Below, in pieces: positions 11,040 through 21,800 of a stretch of 64,000 nt of DNA. The DNA lies in contig WSYH01002488.1 in the NCBI GenBank assembly GCA_036426205.1, positions 1-64,000 of the forward strand, given 5' to 3'. The DNA is from Ascaphus truei. Its lineage: Eukaryota; Chordata; Amphibia; Anura; Ascaphidae. Every line of letters begins with the position of its first letter. The stretch's first letter is position 1. The translations under genes and the position numbers were made by a program. The notes under the pieces were generated by a model, which was given only the letters and a program-made list of their open reading frames with translations, had not been told where the DNA came from and did not search any database.

Positions 11040-13266
11040 TAATAGATAAATACACACTGCAGAGTACATTGCATTACAATCTTATGAATAACAACACTGC
11101 AGATACATTCATGTGGTCATGGTCACACTTGGCCTGAAGTCCTGTATTTCTTGTTTATTTTACAATGTCTGATACATAGGGCCACTTATACTGAGGAATA
11201 TAATTTGTTCAAGGTTTAGAGAATATCTATATAGATTTACACCATTTACGCTGTGTTCATTCTTGGGTAGATGGCTTGTCGCTGCTCTTTACAAACTAAA
11301 AGAAGACTTGAGCTATAAGCAAAAGTGTAAGTTCCCTGCAGAGATTGCGCTGGTTCCACCTTCTCCGCTAAATTAGATGGCTACAGAAATGACCAAAATG
11401 AATATTTTTCTGCAGATCGTCGTGTGAAGGGATAAGTGATGGATAGATATTAAAATTGCATTCCCACCTACTGTAGATCACTTATTTGGCGTTTGATTAT
11501 AATGTACACCTGATCACTGCAACTTTGGTATCTCGGCAGCATTATTTTCATTATACTGTATACATATGGGCTTTGGGGACCTCTGGAAGACAGCCCTTTC
11601 TGCTCCATATCTTGTTATTGCTATAGCATGGTGCAACACGTGCTTTTACTTTCTTGCATCTGCAGGTTCCTTAGGTGGACTGACCCTTTTTTATGCAAAC
11701 ATTACAAACCATTGTAATGATGGAAGAATGTGTGTGTCGTGTGTGGGTTTGGGGGATCTTGCTGCTAGTGTCCCCGAAATGCAGAGTTCTGCAACAGAGG
11801 CTCTTTTATTCCCCTTCTTAATGGTGTTAGCCAGTACAGTTTCTTCCCAGTCTCTGTTTGGTGAATGAGAGAAAATGATTGCTTATTTGTTGCACTTTTG
11901 CAATACATTCACTCATGCCAGGAAGATGCTGTTACATCATTTCTCTGGGTCCTGAATATCACACATAAAATATGGAGATTAATTTTAGAACAGAAATATA
12001 GAGGGTTGCTTCATATTGTCTCTCTACTCAATCATGATACTTTGTACAACGGAGTCAACAAAATATATATTGTTTCTTAATACCTTCATTGCTAAGAAAG
12101 AACACTGGGGCATTCATATATAATTCGGCATGAATAACTCATCTTCTTGAAGTGCATTGATGAATAGATGCATTTTAAAGGGGTTCAAAAATAAACACTT
12201 CGAAGACACAAAATAAATTCTGCAAAAAATGTGAAAATAAATACGTGGAATAAAAATAACACTTGCTTTGTTTCAAAGATGATATACAAAGGGCTTCAGT
12301 TTTCTCCTTTACTACATATAAATAGAACACACAGATAAAGTGCAGACAGAAATATCGGAGTTCTTCCAATTTTAACCATTTGAATGTTGAAGAGTCCTGA
12401 AATGCATCTCGGATGTCATGGAACCACTGGGGGTTTGTGAAGCTGTTGGCGGTTTTCACGAAACTCCTCAAAAGTACACATTTACTTGCAGCTTCTTGCC
12501 TTTTGTTTAAATTCAGAGTAGATGTTCCTGTTACAAGCTGAAGATCAACACTTTGAGATTCAGAAGCTTGTAAAGTAAACCATTCCTTGATTCAATACAT
12601 CTCCTTATTTCTTTAATTGCCGTTCTCATTTTTGCATAAAATGACACTCGCCCGGCTCTTATCCTCTGAGAGATCAGCACTGAAGGTTGCTTTAGAAGAG
12701 TCTGCTTTTCAGATATCTGAAGTACCCTTTTTAGCCTCTAACAGAATATTGCTTCTGTTTTACGATGTATTTGTGTGTGCGAGAGGACTGCCTCGTCAAA
12801 TGAATATATTTAACTGCAATTTTATTTAATAACCGGTATTATTACAAAACTTAGGAACCTATGCCAAGTAAGTGTGTGTAATGTTTTGCACAAGCCAAGC
12901 TAATAAGTTAACGTTTGAGATCAACGTCTTCAGTTCTTTCGGCATGTTACATTATGTACTTTAAAAAAACATTTTTATTAGGTTTCCACAACTTTATGGC
13001 AGCGCTTTTGTGCTCAGAGTTCCAAGTCATTTAATGATACTTTTCGTTTATTTGGAAACCTTTTTTCTAGTTCCTCCAGAAATGTTGATTGCACACACCT
13101 GATCGATAAGCAAAGGCCGCCCGAGGTCACATAAAGCCCCCACACGGTGCTCTACAAGTAGACACATTGGGGCAGTTTTGGAAAGCATTCCGCCATAATT
13201 TTTCGTACCGTGTGGCCAAACGGTGTTATGTCCGATGTTATAATGCTGTGTTTGATAAAACACTTA
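11040..13266. other. Gene-free stretch
   Basis: AT-rich, with no recognised coding exon or element. I looked here for the missing minus-strand ficolin fibrinogen exons and did not find them by eye. Confidence 0.45.
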
Positions 13267-13497
13267 GGGGCCTATGCTAGCAGCCTTCATAAAGCAACTC
13301 GCTGGTTCTGTTACGCCGCCAGTTTTTCCAGCGTTGCTATCACGGTATGCAATGTGATTTGGATGACGGCAAAAAATGGCGATTAGTGCTTTCGCCGCCC
13401 ACTTATCAAGGCTTTCTGAATTGCTGTAGGCATTTTTGGCCGATGACCGCTAAAAAGCCTCGATAAGTCGGTTATAAAGGCTACTAGCATAGGCCCC
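13267..13497. mobile_element. 231-bp MITE
   Basis: GGGGCCTATGCTAGCAGCC at the left is mirrored by GGCTACTAGCATAGGCCCC at the right, giving a 19-bp terminal inverted repeat with one mismatch. The interior also has dyad symmetry (GGCGATTAGTGC and related segments). Flanks TTA and GTA may be an imperfect 3-bp duplication. Confidence 0.7.
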
Positions 13498-13768
13498 GTA
13501 GTGCTTGTGAGCTTGCACACTTTGTGCTTGTGAGTTGCACACTTTCTGCTTGTGAGCTTGCACACTGTGCTTGTGGGCTTGCACACTTTGTGCTTGTGGG
13601 CTTGCACACTTTCTGCTTGTGGGCTTGCACACTTTCTGCTTGTGAGCTGCACACTTTGTGCTTGTGAGCTGCACACTTTGTGCTTGTGAGCTGCACACTT
13701 TGTGCTTGTGAGCTTGCACACTTTGTGCTTGTGAGCTTGCACACTTTGTGCTTGTGAGCTTGCACACT
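13498..13768. repeat. 23-bp minisatellite
   Basis: About twelve head-to-tail units of TGCTTGTGAGCTTGCACACTTTG vary by single bases and some lack a TT. Three overlapping minus-strand open frames are a by-product of the repeat. It abuts the MITE half-copy at 13,769-13,834. Confidence 0.85.
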
Positions 13769-13834
13769 TGGCGCATTCCAGGTATCTGCCAGGTACATAC
13801 CGGGTATTTGCTCGAATAAAGTGTGTCGGTGCAG
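13769..13834. mobile_element. Right-end fragment of the MITE at 5,338-5,734
   Basis: TGGCGCATTCCAGGTATCTG through GTGTGTCGGTGCAG is almost identical to 5,670-5,734, followed by TA and a short CA run. The left half is absent, replaced by the 23-bp minisatellite. Confidence 0.75.
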
Positions 13835-14099
13835 TATACACACACACACACACAAAGAACGATTCCTGCGTTCCTATAATTATTATTATATATTTATATA
13901 TTTTTGGATCTTAATGGATAAAGGAATATCATACATTCAATTTTAATCATTTGTTAAAATAATTTGTTCTAATATAACATGTTCACTTCATCATTTTAAA
14001 TTAAATCTATACTTTATCATTCACCCATATAATGAATGAATGATATATAATTAAACCTTTTCATCCGCAGCTCACAGAAATAAATAGACCGGCTATTGC

Positions 14100-14590
14100 A
14101 TATGATGATTTATTTTAGAAATGCTGCTAAATCAAATTCAATATTGAGTCCTTGTGGAATCAACGTTTTTAGTTAAAAAATCCAGTAGGTCTCTCTTTTG
14201 GAAATCTGATTTAGCCTGTCACCTCCCCTTTAGTTTACTATGAGAGACATTCAATGGCATGATATTTAAGCCCCTCTGGGCTTTGGGCATGAGCCAGTTC
14301 AAAACGATTGGATACATTGTGAGTTACTGTACAAGTCCCTTTTTTATATAATAAATATGTTCTCCCAGACGTCTATGTAATGTCCTGCTCGTGCGGTCCA
14401 AATATTGAAGGCCACACGGGCATTCCAGCAAGTACTTGCTATGACAGTTAATGAGTGACTTATATACTTTGCTTGTGATATTGGATTTGAAACTTTTCAC
14501 CTTAATATTATACTTGCAAGCTATGCATAGCACATATATAATATCCCTTAATCTTGTGTTGACCTACATATGCAGAGTTACTTAAGGGGC
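14100..14590 (-). pseudogene. Penelope-like element fragment (GIY-YIG endonuclease end)
   Basis: The minus-strand frame 14,533-14,324 reads LLECPCGLQYLDRTSRTL ... RLGEHIYYIKKG. This is the GIY-YIG endonuclease region of Penelope-like retroelements; compare [11 protein letters not shown] in the copy at 21,262-21,693. Downstream, in broken frames to about 14,100, ISKRETYWIF-like and LIPQGLNIEFDLAA-like segments continue the family C-terminus. The reverse transcriptase part is missing and there are several frameshifts, so this is a decayed fragment. Confidence 0.65.
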
Positions 14591-14719
14591 AGCTAGGGGA
14601 CAATAGCAGTCTCAAATATATCAGGCAAAGTCTTTGTTTTTATTATTTTTCATACACATATGTTTTCTAATGCCATATTGTTTAAGTTATAAAATTGCTA
14701 TTTTTTAACTATAAAGGCA

Positions 14720-15085
14720 CCTTTATTCATTGCTTTTTTTTGCGCCTCTTCTCATATTTTCTTTCTGAGGCACCTATCTTGGCCTCTGTTTTGTCAGGCA
14801 GAACAGACATCAGCCATTTTGAAATGAACTCCTCAATGCCAGTGATATTTTCTGGCATTCCATGGATTCTTACATTGTTCCTCCTGTCTCTATTCTCAGA
14901 ATCCTCTTGCCTGTCTCCGATGTCAGAGACTTGTTTTTTGTGGTAAGAGTTAGTTTTTTCGATTTTGCATACCGACTTTATTGTGGCAATTTCTGATTGA
15001 ACTGTTGCACGCTTTGTAAAAAGTAATTTACATTTTTCGGACACATTTTCCGACAACAGATTTTTGTGGGTTAAGTACATAGTTT
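14720..15085 (-). pseudogene. L1-type ORF1 fragment
   Basis: The 117-codon minus-strand frame 15,080-14,727 contains a helical, charged stretch and then DRRNNVRIHGMPENI ... EEFISKWLMSVLPDK. This corresponds to the RNA-recognition part of L1 ORF1 proteins and parallels [15 protein letters not shown] at 56,360-56,400 in the L1-Tx1 copy. There is no ORF2 next to it. It is a relic. Confidence 0.7.
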
Positions 15086-15089
15086 TCTT

Positions 15090-15755
15090 TAGTAAACAGA
15101 GACCGAAGACCCTGGCTAAATATAGTTTTTGCGTTATCTTTGGTGGTGGCAGTGGGTTAAAGATGTATATTGTAATGGAGAATGGGTAAATATTAACTCA
15201 TTTGAAGTACACTGCAAAGGAGAAAGGCGAGACAGCTAATTGGCTGTGTGTATTAACCTTGGCTGCATATCTAAGTCATATGGTCACAAGTGTGCCATTC
15301 CTGACAGATTGTATATTGGGACTGATTGAGGGGCAATATTGTTAATTGCAGGATCCATGCGTGGAGAAAAGTGAATCAGCAAGATAGCTGTGTCAATTAA
15401 CCCTTGTCCCATATACAGGGCATGTGCTCACAGGTGTGCCGTACGTGACACAGGGATAGCCTTAAAACCTAATGTGTTCGTGGCCCTTGAGGACTGGAGT
15501 TGCTCACCCCTGCACTACAATGTTACAGTAACACACATTATACAAAAACAGACATCTTTGTTGTTATCTCTCTTTATATTGCATATCTTGAAAGAGCCAT
15601 TGTATAGAGTCTAGAGCTTGGCACACAATTTACTCATCTGCAACACATTGCTTTGTAAAACGGTTCTAACTTTTTGTTATCTCTTAAAGGCTGCAGTAAA
15701 AATTGAAGAAATATAGGTAGAAGAATTTGAAAGTGAAGCTCAAACGCCATCTTAC
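15090..15755 (-). other. Ficolin intron or downstream sequence
   Basis: No exon was recognised. A short fragment at 15,480-15,512 (GGCCCTTGAGGACTGGAGTT) is an end of the hairpin MITE family seen at 2,583. Confidence 0.5.
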
Positions 15756-15885
15756 CTGAAGAGGTTAGATTGTGAATATTATCGTTCCCCAGCCAGAACT
15801 CACTCAGTTGGCTGCCAAACCCTCTCTTGTATGAATTCCAGTCTCTGAAAAAATCCACAGAACCATCCCATCGTCTCTGGAAAAC
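15756..15885 (-). CDS. Ficolin exon: fibrinogen-like domain, part 2
   Basis: A 130-nt exon bounded by TTGCAG on its 5' side and GTAAGA on its 3' side. It encodes [16 protein letters not shown] ... [20 protein letters not shown], nearly the same as the equivalent vertebrate ficolin segment. It follows the previous exon in phase 0 and ends in phase 1. The frame is intact. The following exon was not found in the remaining 15.7 kb. Confidence 0.92.
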
Positions 15886-18800
15886 CTGCAAGGGGAAACG
15901 TCACAAAGCCATCAGTAGGGCCTGTTTATGGAAAAGGCTATTAAGTACATTAGATGCATGTTACAACTGCTGTAAGCTACTACAGCTGAACTCGTTATAA
16001 CGCAGTGCTCGGGGTCCACATAATGAGACCGCGCTGTAACCGGGATTGCGAAATTATGCTGGGTAAATCCTCCCGCAGTTTTGCAAAAAAAACAAAACAA
16101 AAAAACTTGGAGATGTTTTTAAATCGGGAGCAATGCTCAGACCGCGTTATAAGCGATCCACGTTGTAGCGGAAGGCGCTATAACGGGGTTGAGCTGTATA
16201 TCTACTATAAATAATGTTCACGGGCGAATAGGAATGTTATGGGACCATAATAAAAGGGTATTTTCTCATTACAAAGAGAACAGCAGATAATCACTATCAG
16301 GGGGTGTTATTAAATGGGATGTTGCTTCTAAGTCAATATAATTGTGATATAAAATCCTCTCATGGGAATGGGCATGTTGGGGTTATTAGGAAATACTCTG
16401 AATTATTAAACAAAAAAAGGGTCACACTAGGGGTGTGAGGAGATGATCTGAATTGTTACCAGATTAAAGGATACACTAATGCTGTGATTTGCGCTTACAA
16501 GTATGTGGTTTTGTCATATATAGTACGTATAATAGGATCAGTGTCCAAAGGAAAAATACAGAATGCACATTTTTTTGTTTTTACAGTAGGAACCATTTGC
16601 AATCTCTAACTTACAATCCATCCTCCCCTGTCAGTATCCATGTCACAAAGCACGGTCAGAGGCTTCTTGCTATCGGGGTATATTGTGTACCAGCCGCTCA
16701 GAAATGATCCTCGGTCCAGCAGTTCCTTACAGTTCCTACCAGCTGGATGATAAAGATACTGTAGGTATCATGGTCAATATATGCTGCATAGATTTTTGCT
16801 GCCACTTTGATAAGAATGTGTCTAACTCCATTTCGTTCGAAAGGGGGGATGAACTCAGCCAAACCCACAGAGGGAACGAATTCATGTGCAGAATGCAGAG
16901 CTGGGAAGCCTAGCAATAGAGACTTTCATGCTGAAGGAGAAACAGTAGGATTATGGCCATAACACTGAATAAAGCCATCCTGCTTCCTGAATGCATGTAA
17001 TGTTTCTTCTTGAGATTATAGAGCGGCTGCTACCCGGAGAGGGATATATGCCACTGTGTTTTATATGACCAGAAGTGGATCTTTTCTGCGATAGGGCATC
17101 TGAACCAGAAACACATTGATCTCTTTTTATAACCTTCATTTACAGTAGATGCCTCTGTATGATTTAGTAAGATGTTTGGAGGACAGAAACATATATTTTT
17201 GTTGTTCCTTTTCCACATTTGCAATACTATGAGTATTTCTGAGAAACACTGTCTTTATTGAGGCCACGTCTGTATATATTAATTGCAACAGGCAAATCCT
17301 TGATAGTAGGACTGCTGTATGTTATATTATAACCTTTAAGTAGATATCTTACTTTCCCAGTGTTTAAATATTTATTCTAGTTAATATCCGCATGCATGTA
17401 CCCCAGTCAGAGGACCAAATGGGAAAATACTGTAGGAAGCAGAGAAGGGCACTTTGTTACTTTACATCGGGTTTCCATGTAAACAATCTGATAGCATTTA
17501 GCACTAGAAATGATTTAGAATGCTTGTTTATCAATCCCAAAGATGTCATGAATAAAATGTCACTGGGATTAGTTCATGTTAGTTATAGGATATTGAACAT
17601 AAATGAATAACTAAAGCATATTTCTGCTGTCCTTTGTGCTTATTAATACATGCTGACCAGTAATTGTAATGGTGTTAGGGGCACATTCATCAAATGCTGG
17701 TATGGGTTATCACACCTGTTACCCCACGTCGATGGGAGATGACGCCGGTACGGGGGCGACAACTGTACCAGCACTTTGACTGAGAAGTGAAACCAAGTAA
17801 GCTTATTGAGCCTACCTGGAAATTATTTTTCAGTGTTGTGATCTCACGTCATATCACAGCTTTCTGGAATTGGATTTGACCTTGAGAAACCATTTAACAG
17901 ATTAAAGGGTTTTTCACTTACCATATAATTTCTCGGGTGTGCCTTTGTCTCCTTTATCTCCTAATGAGTTAAAACAAACATATCAATCAAGAATGCATTT
18001 ACCCTATTGTTATTGCTTGTTTATCTAAAAGCTCATGATGTTGCAATGTCTATAATGATGGATGGCATGATATCAGATATCTACTGTACTGTTGGAGCAG
18101 AGCAATCAATCAATCGCGGCGTTAAATAGGTTACAAAGGGCATATCTAGCCATTCTAATACAGAAGTCACTGTCTGTAACTTTCCTGAGGATGTACGTCT
18201 CTGGAGCCCACACTTTTTTCCCTTGCATTCCTGCATCTAGACAGAGACTTTCATGCTGAAGGAGAAACAGTAGGATTATGGCCATAACACTAAATAAAGC
18301 CATCCTGCTTCCTGAATGCATATTCAAAACACAGAGAACACTGTATGATGCAAAGACACAATGCATACAGATAAGGCCCTATTAATGCACTCAAAATCTG
18401 AGGGGTAGGTCACCCTAGTAAAAAAGCAACAACACAGGAATAATCTGAACCAAACCTATAAATAGTATTAAGGTATGCTTTATTAAAGTTGGTTAAAAAT
18501 GGTACCAGAATAAATGGTGAATGGATTGAACCGAATACAGTATGTGCTATTGGGGCAATTGGCCAGATAGTTAATCCAAAATAGTTGGAAAACTAAACAT
18601 AAGCACTATAAATAACAGATAGCACACAATCAATGCCTATGGTTTAAGGCAGTGAAGGCCAACTGGAATGGATGACGTCACTGGAGCACTGTATAAAGTA
18701 TATACATCCACTAGAGGCAATTCAATGTGTGTGAACTCTAGCTCACTGTGAACCATTCATCAATGATGGGGTAGAAGGTACAACAGTAGTAATGGTAATC

Positions 18801-21800
18801 ATTATTAACACACATAAATATTAGTACAGCTGACATACATCCCAAAGATGTCATGAATAAAATGTCACTGGGATTAGTTCATGTTAGTTATAGGATCTTG
18901 AACATAAATGCATAACTAAAGCATATTTCTGCTGTCCTTTGTGCTTATTAATACATGCTGACCAGTAATTGTAATGCTGTTAGGGGCACATTCATCAAAT
19001 GCCGGTATGGGTTATCGCACCTGTTACCCTACGTCGATGGGAGATGACACCGGTACGGGGGCGACAACTGTACCAGCACTTTGGGTAAGAAGTGAAACCA
19101 AGTAAGCTTATTGAACCTACCTGGAAATTATTTTTCAGTGTTGTGATCTCACGTCATATCACAGCTTTCTGGAATTGGATTTGACCTTGAGAAACCATTT
19201 AACACATTAAAGGGTTTTTCACTTACCATATATTTTCTCGGGTGTGCCTATGTCTCCTTTATCTCCTAATGAGTAAAAACACACATATCAATCAAGAATG
19301 CATTTACCCTATTGTTATTGCTTGTTTATCTAAAAGCTCATGATGCTGCAATGTCTTTAATGATGGATGGCATGATATTAGATATCTACTGTACTGCTGG
19401 AGCAGAGCAATCAATCAATCAATCAATCATCAATCAATCAATTGCAGTGTCAAATAGGTTACAAAGGGCATATCTAGGCATTCTAATACAGAAGTCACTG
19501 TCTATAACTTCCCTGAGGACGTGCTTCTCTGGAGCCCTCACCTTTTTGTCCTTGTATTCCTGCATCACCTGCTTCTCCTGTTCCAAAAAAAAACAAAATA
19601 TAATACAGACATAAATGACTCTGTAGGTTTTTGGGCCATTCATTTATCAGCAGAGGGTCTATCCAGTGTTGCAAAGGCTAATAAGGATCTGTAAGGAGGA
19701 TTGACTATTACTAGTAGGAGGGTTACCATATGACTCCTAGGAAGCTATGGGCCAGCTCTCCAAATACGCTCCTTGTGATTTCTCTGTGTTCCTTTATTTA
19801 TTTATATGATGTGTTATTTAATGTTGCCTATAGCTTTACATATTGTAACTACTCCCCACAGTGCAGACACACTGTGGGCCATATAGATGGATACATTTTT
19901 GTTAAAAGTTTTATATTCAAAATTCCTTATGTTGGAAGCAGGCTATCAAAGTCTGACTGAATAGCAAAGTGATGGAAGTACTGGGCTGGTTAGTACAGAG
20001 GTGTGGTCTGATAGGACTACCGTTTTCTACAAGAATGAATGTATACTGTCGCGGCCCCTTTTATTCTCCAACATCACCGCATTTTTCCGGGATTTTTTTC
20101 CGAATGCTACGCACTTCACTGCGTTCATGCCGCATTCATACCGCATTCATGTTGCATTCACAGCCACGGTTGATCCGCGGTTGATGTGTTTATTGAGTAT
20201 GGTTCGGATTTAATTGGTTGCAATTCTTCGCGTGTCCGCCAGATGGCAGATATTCATGAATTGTAATGCGCATGCGCTTCAGTAATGTATAGACTTGCAG
20301 GTGTTTCGTTTAAAAAAGATACCACAGTGGTCTATTGTAAATTGGCCTTGGGACTGAAGGAAGAGATTACAATAATGTATCAATTTATTCGGGTAGCCAC
20401 AGATGTAGAAGTGCAGCGCACAGCAAAGAACTGGATCCACAGGACAGCAGCAGTATGGTGAAGATAAAAGTTCTTTATTAGAAAGTCATGGTGCAGACAG
20501 GTATGGGTGCAGGAAAAAACCTCTGTCTCTAACGCGTTTCACGCCTTGCTGGCGCTTCGTCGGAGAGTACAGTGTGGTGTGCTGTGGTTGCCCTCTTATA
20601 GAGATCCCAATTATCTTAATTTGGGACCTCCGTGTGAAATTTGTAAACCGGAAGTGACGCGACTCACTTGGTATACCGGAAGTGACGTATCGCGATATGC
20701 GAGTCACTATTAATTACCGGCTGAGTTTAGCATTAGTTTGCGCGTCCTCCAACCTCATGGGGGGGGGTTATCCAGAAGTATGACAATAAAGCAAAAAGTC
20801 AAATATGACCAAATTTCGATGTATGCAAAACCGGAAGTGACGTGTCGCTATGGTGCACATGACAGTGGTTTGTTGACATAATAGTTATGTAGTCATGGCA
20901 ACCCGTGGACTAACCCAGAGGTGAAAGTTTTATACAAATGAGGGAAAGCATTGCACTAATATCTTTGCTGAATAGTTAGTGACTCGTTTCAAGCAAGATA
21001 TATTAAAAACAATAGTGAACATATGTAATCCTATCAAAGGACATCAGAACATGTTATTAATAAAGAAACACAATAGTTATAATACTTGATAGGACACAGA
21101 ACTAGATTGGAGAGAGAACAATGTATAATACATTCTAATAATCAGGTTCAAGGAGATACAAAGAGATAACCATATACCTTATGATAAAGGAAAAATATAG
21201 ATCTATGTATAGTATGTACATAACATAATATAATATAATATTTGTAATACCAGTGACAGTTTTATTGTAAAAAGTGTTTCAGTTCCCAATCGGTATTTAT
21301 ACCCCCGGGTGTAAGAGACCCGAGGGTATAAATCCAAAACATTTCTCTCTGATTCAGAATCAATTCTCTGTTGCCTCCCCTAATGTGTTTGGGGATATGT
21401 TCCAATGCGTGGAATGTGAAAGTTTTTAACGAACCTTGTGGGCATTCATGAAAATGTTTAGCTACCGGTAGTTCCAAGTTATTCTTTTTAATAGAGCGTA
21501 AGTGCTCTGAAATTCTAATCTTTAACGGACGAATCGTCCTTCCGATGTATATTTTACCACATTGACAATTTATTTTATACACTACATAGTTTGTGTTACA
21601 TGAATAAATGATTGATTCTGTATTTCTGTCCTGTATGTTTATTTGTAATTTCTGACAAAGGAGTAACGTACTTGCAATAGGCACAGTTCCCACATTTGTG
21701 GAAACCTTTAGGGAATTTCGTGTTTCTGGATTCTAAGGCAAATAGACTCGGTGATAAGTGATAGCCTATAGTTTTCGCCTTTTTGTAGACAAACCTTGGT

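Larger units (their letters stand above)
17535..19265. repeat. ~1.3-kb direct duplication containing the neck exon
   Basis: 17,535-17,960 is repeated at 18,840-19,265 with about 97% identity by eye. Shared marks include CATCCCAAAGATGTCATGAA and GGCGACAACTGTACCAGCAC. Each copy ends with a 39-nt neck exon. The interval 18,310-18,840 is unassigned intronic sequence. Confidence 0.8.

Noticed and set aside
12175..12471. 98-codon minus-strand frame (possible missing ficolin exon)
   Set aside because: It has no fibrinogen-domain motif, no Cys pattern and no plausible splice borders.
13383..13855. Minus-strand frames with KHKVCKLTST-like repeats; also considered as a CRISPR-like array
   Set aside because: Translation of a 23-bp head-to-tail minisatellite without unique spacers, in a vertebrate-type genome.
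15598..15755. Continuation of the fibrinogen frame past the exon border
   Set aside because: The donor GTAAGA at 15,755 and loss of similarity immediately after it show this is intron read-through.
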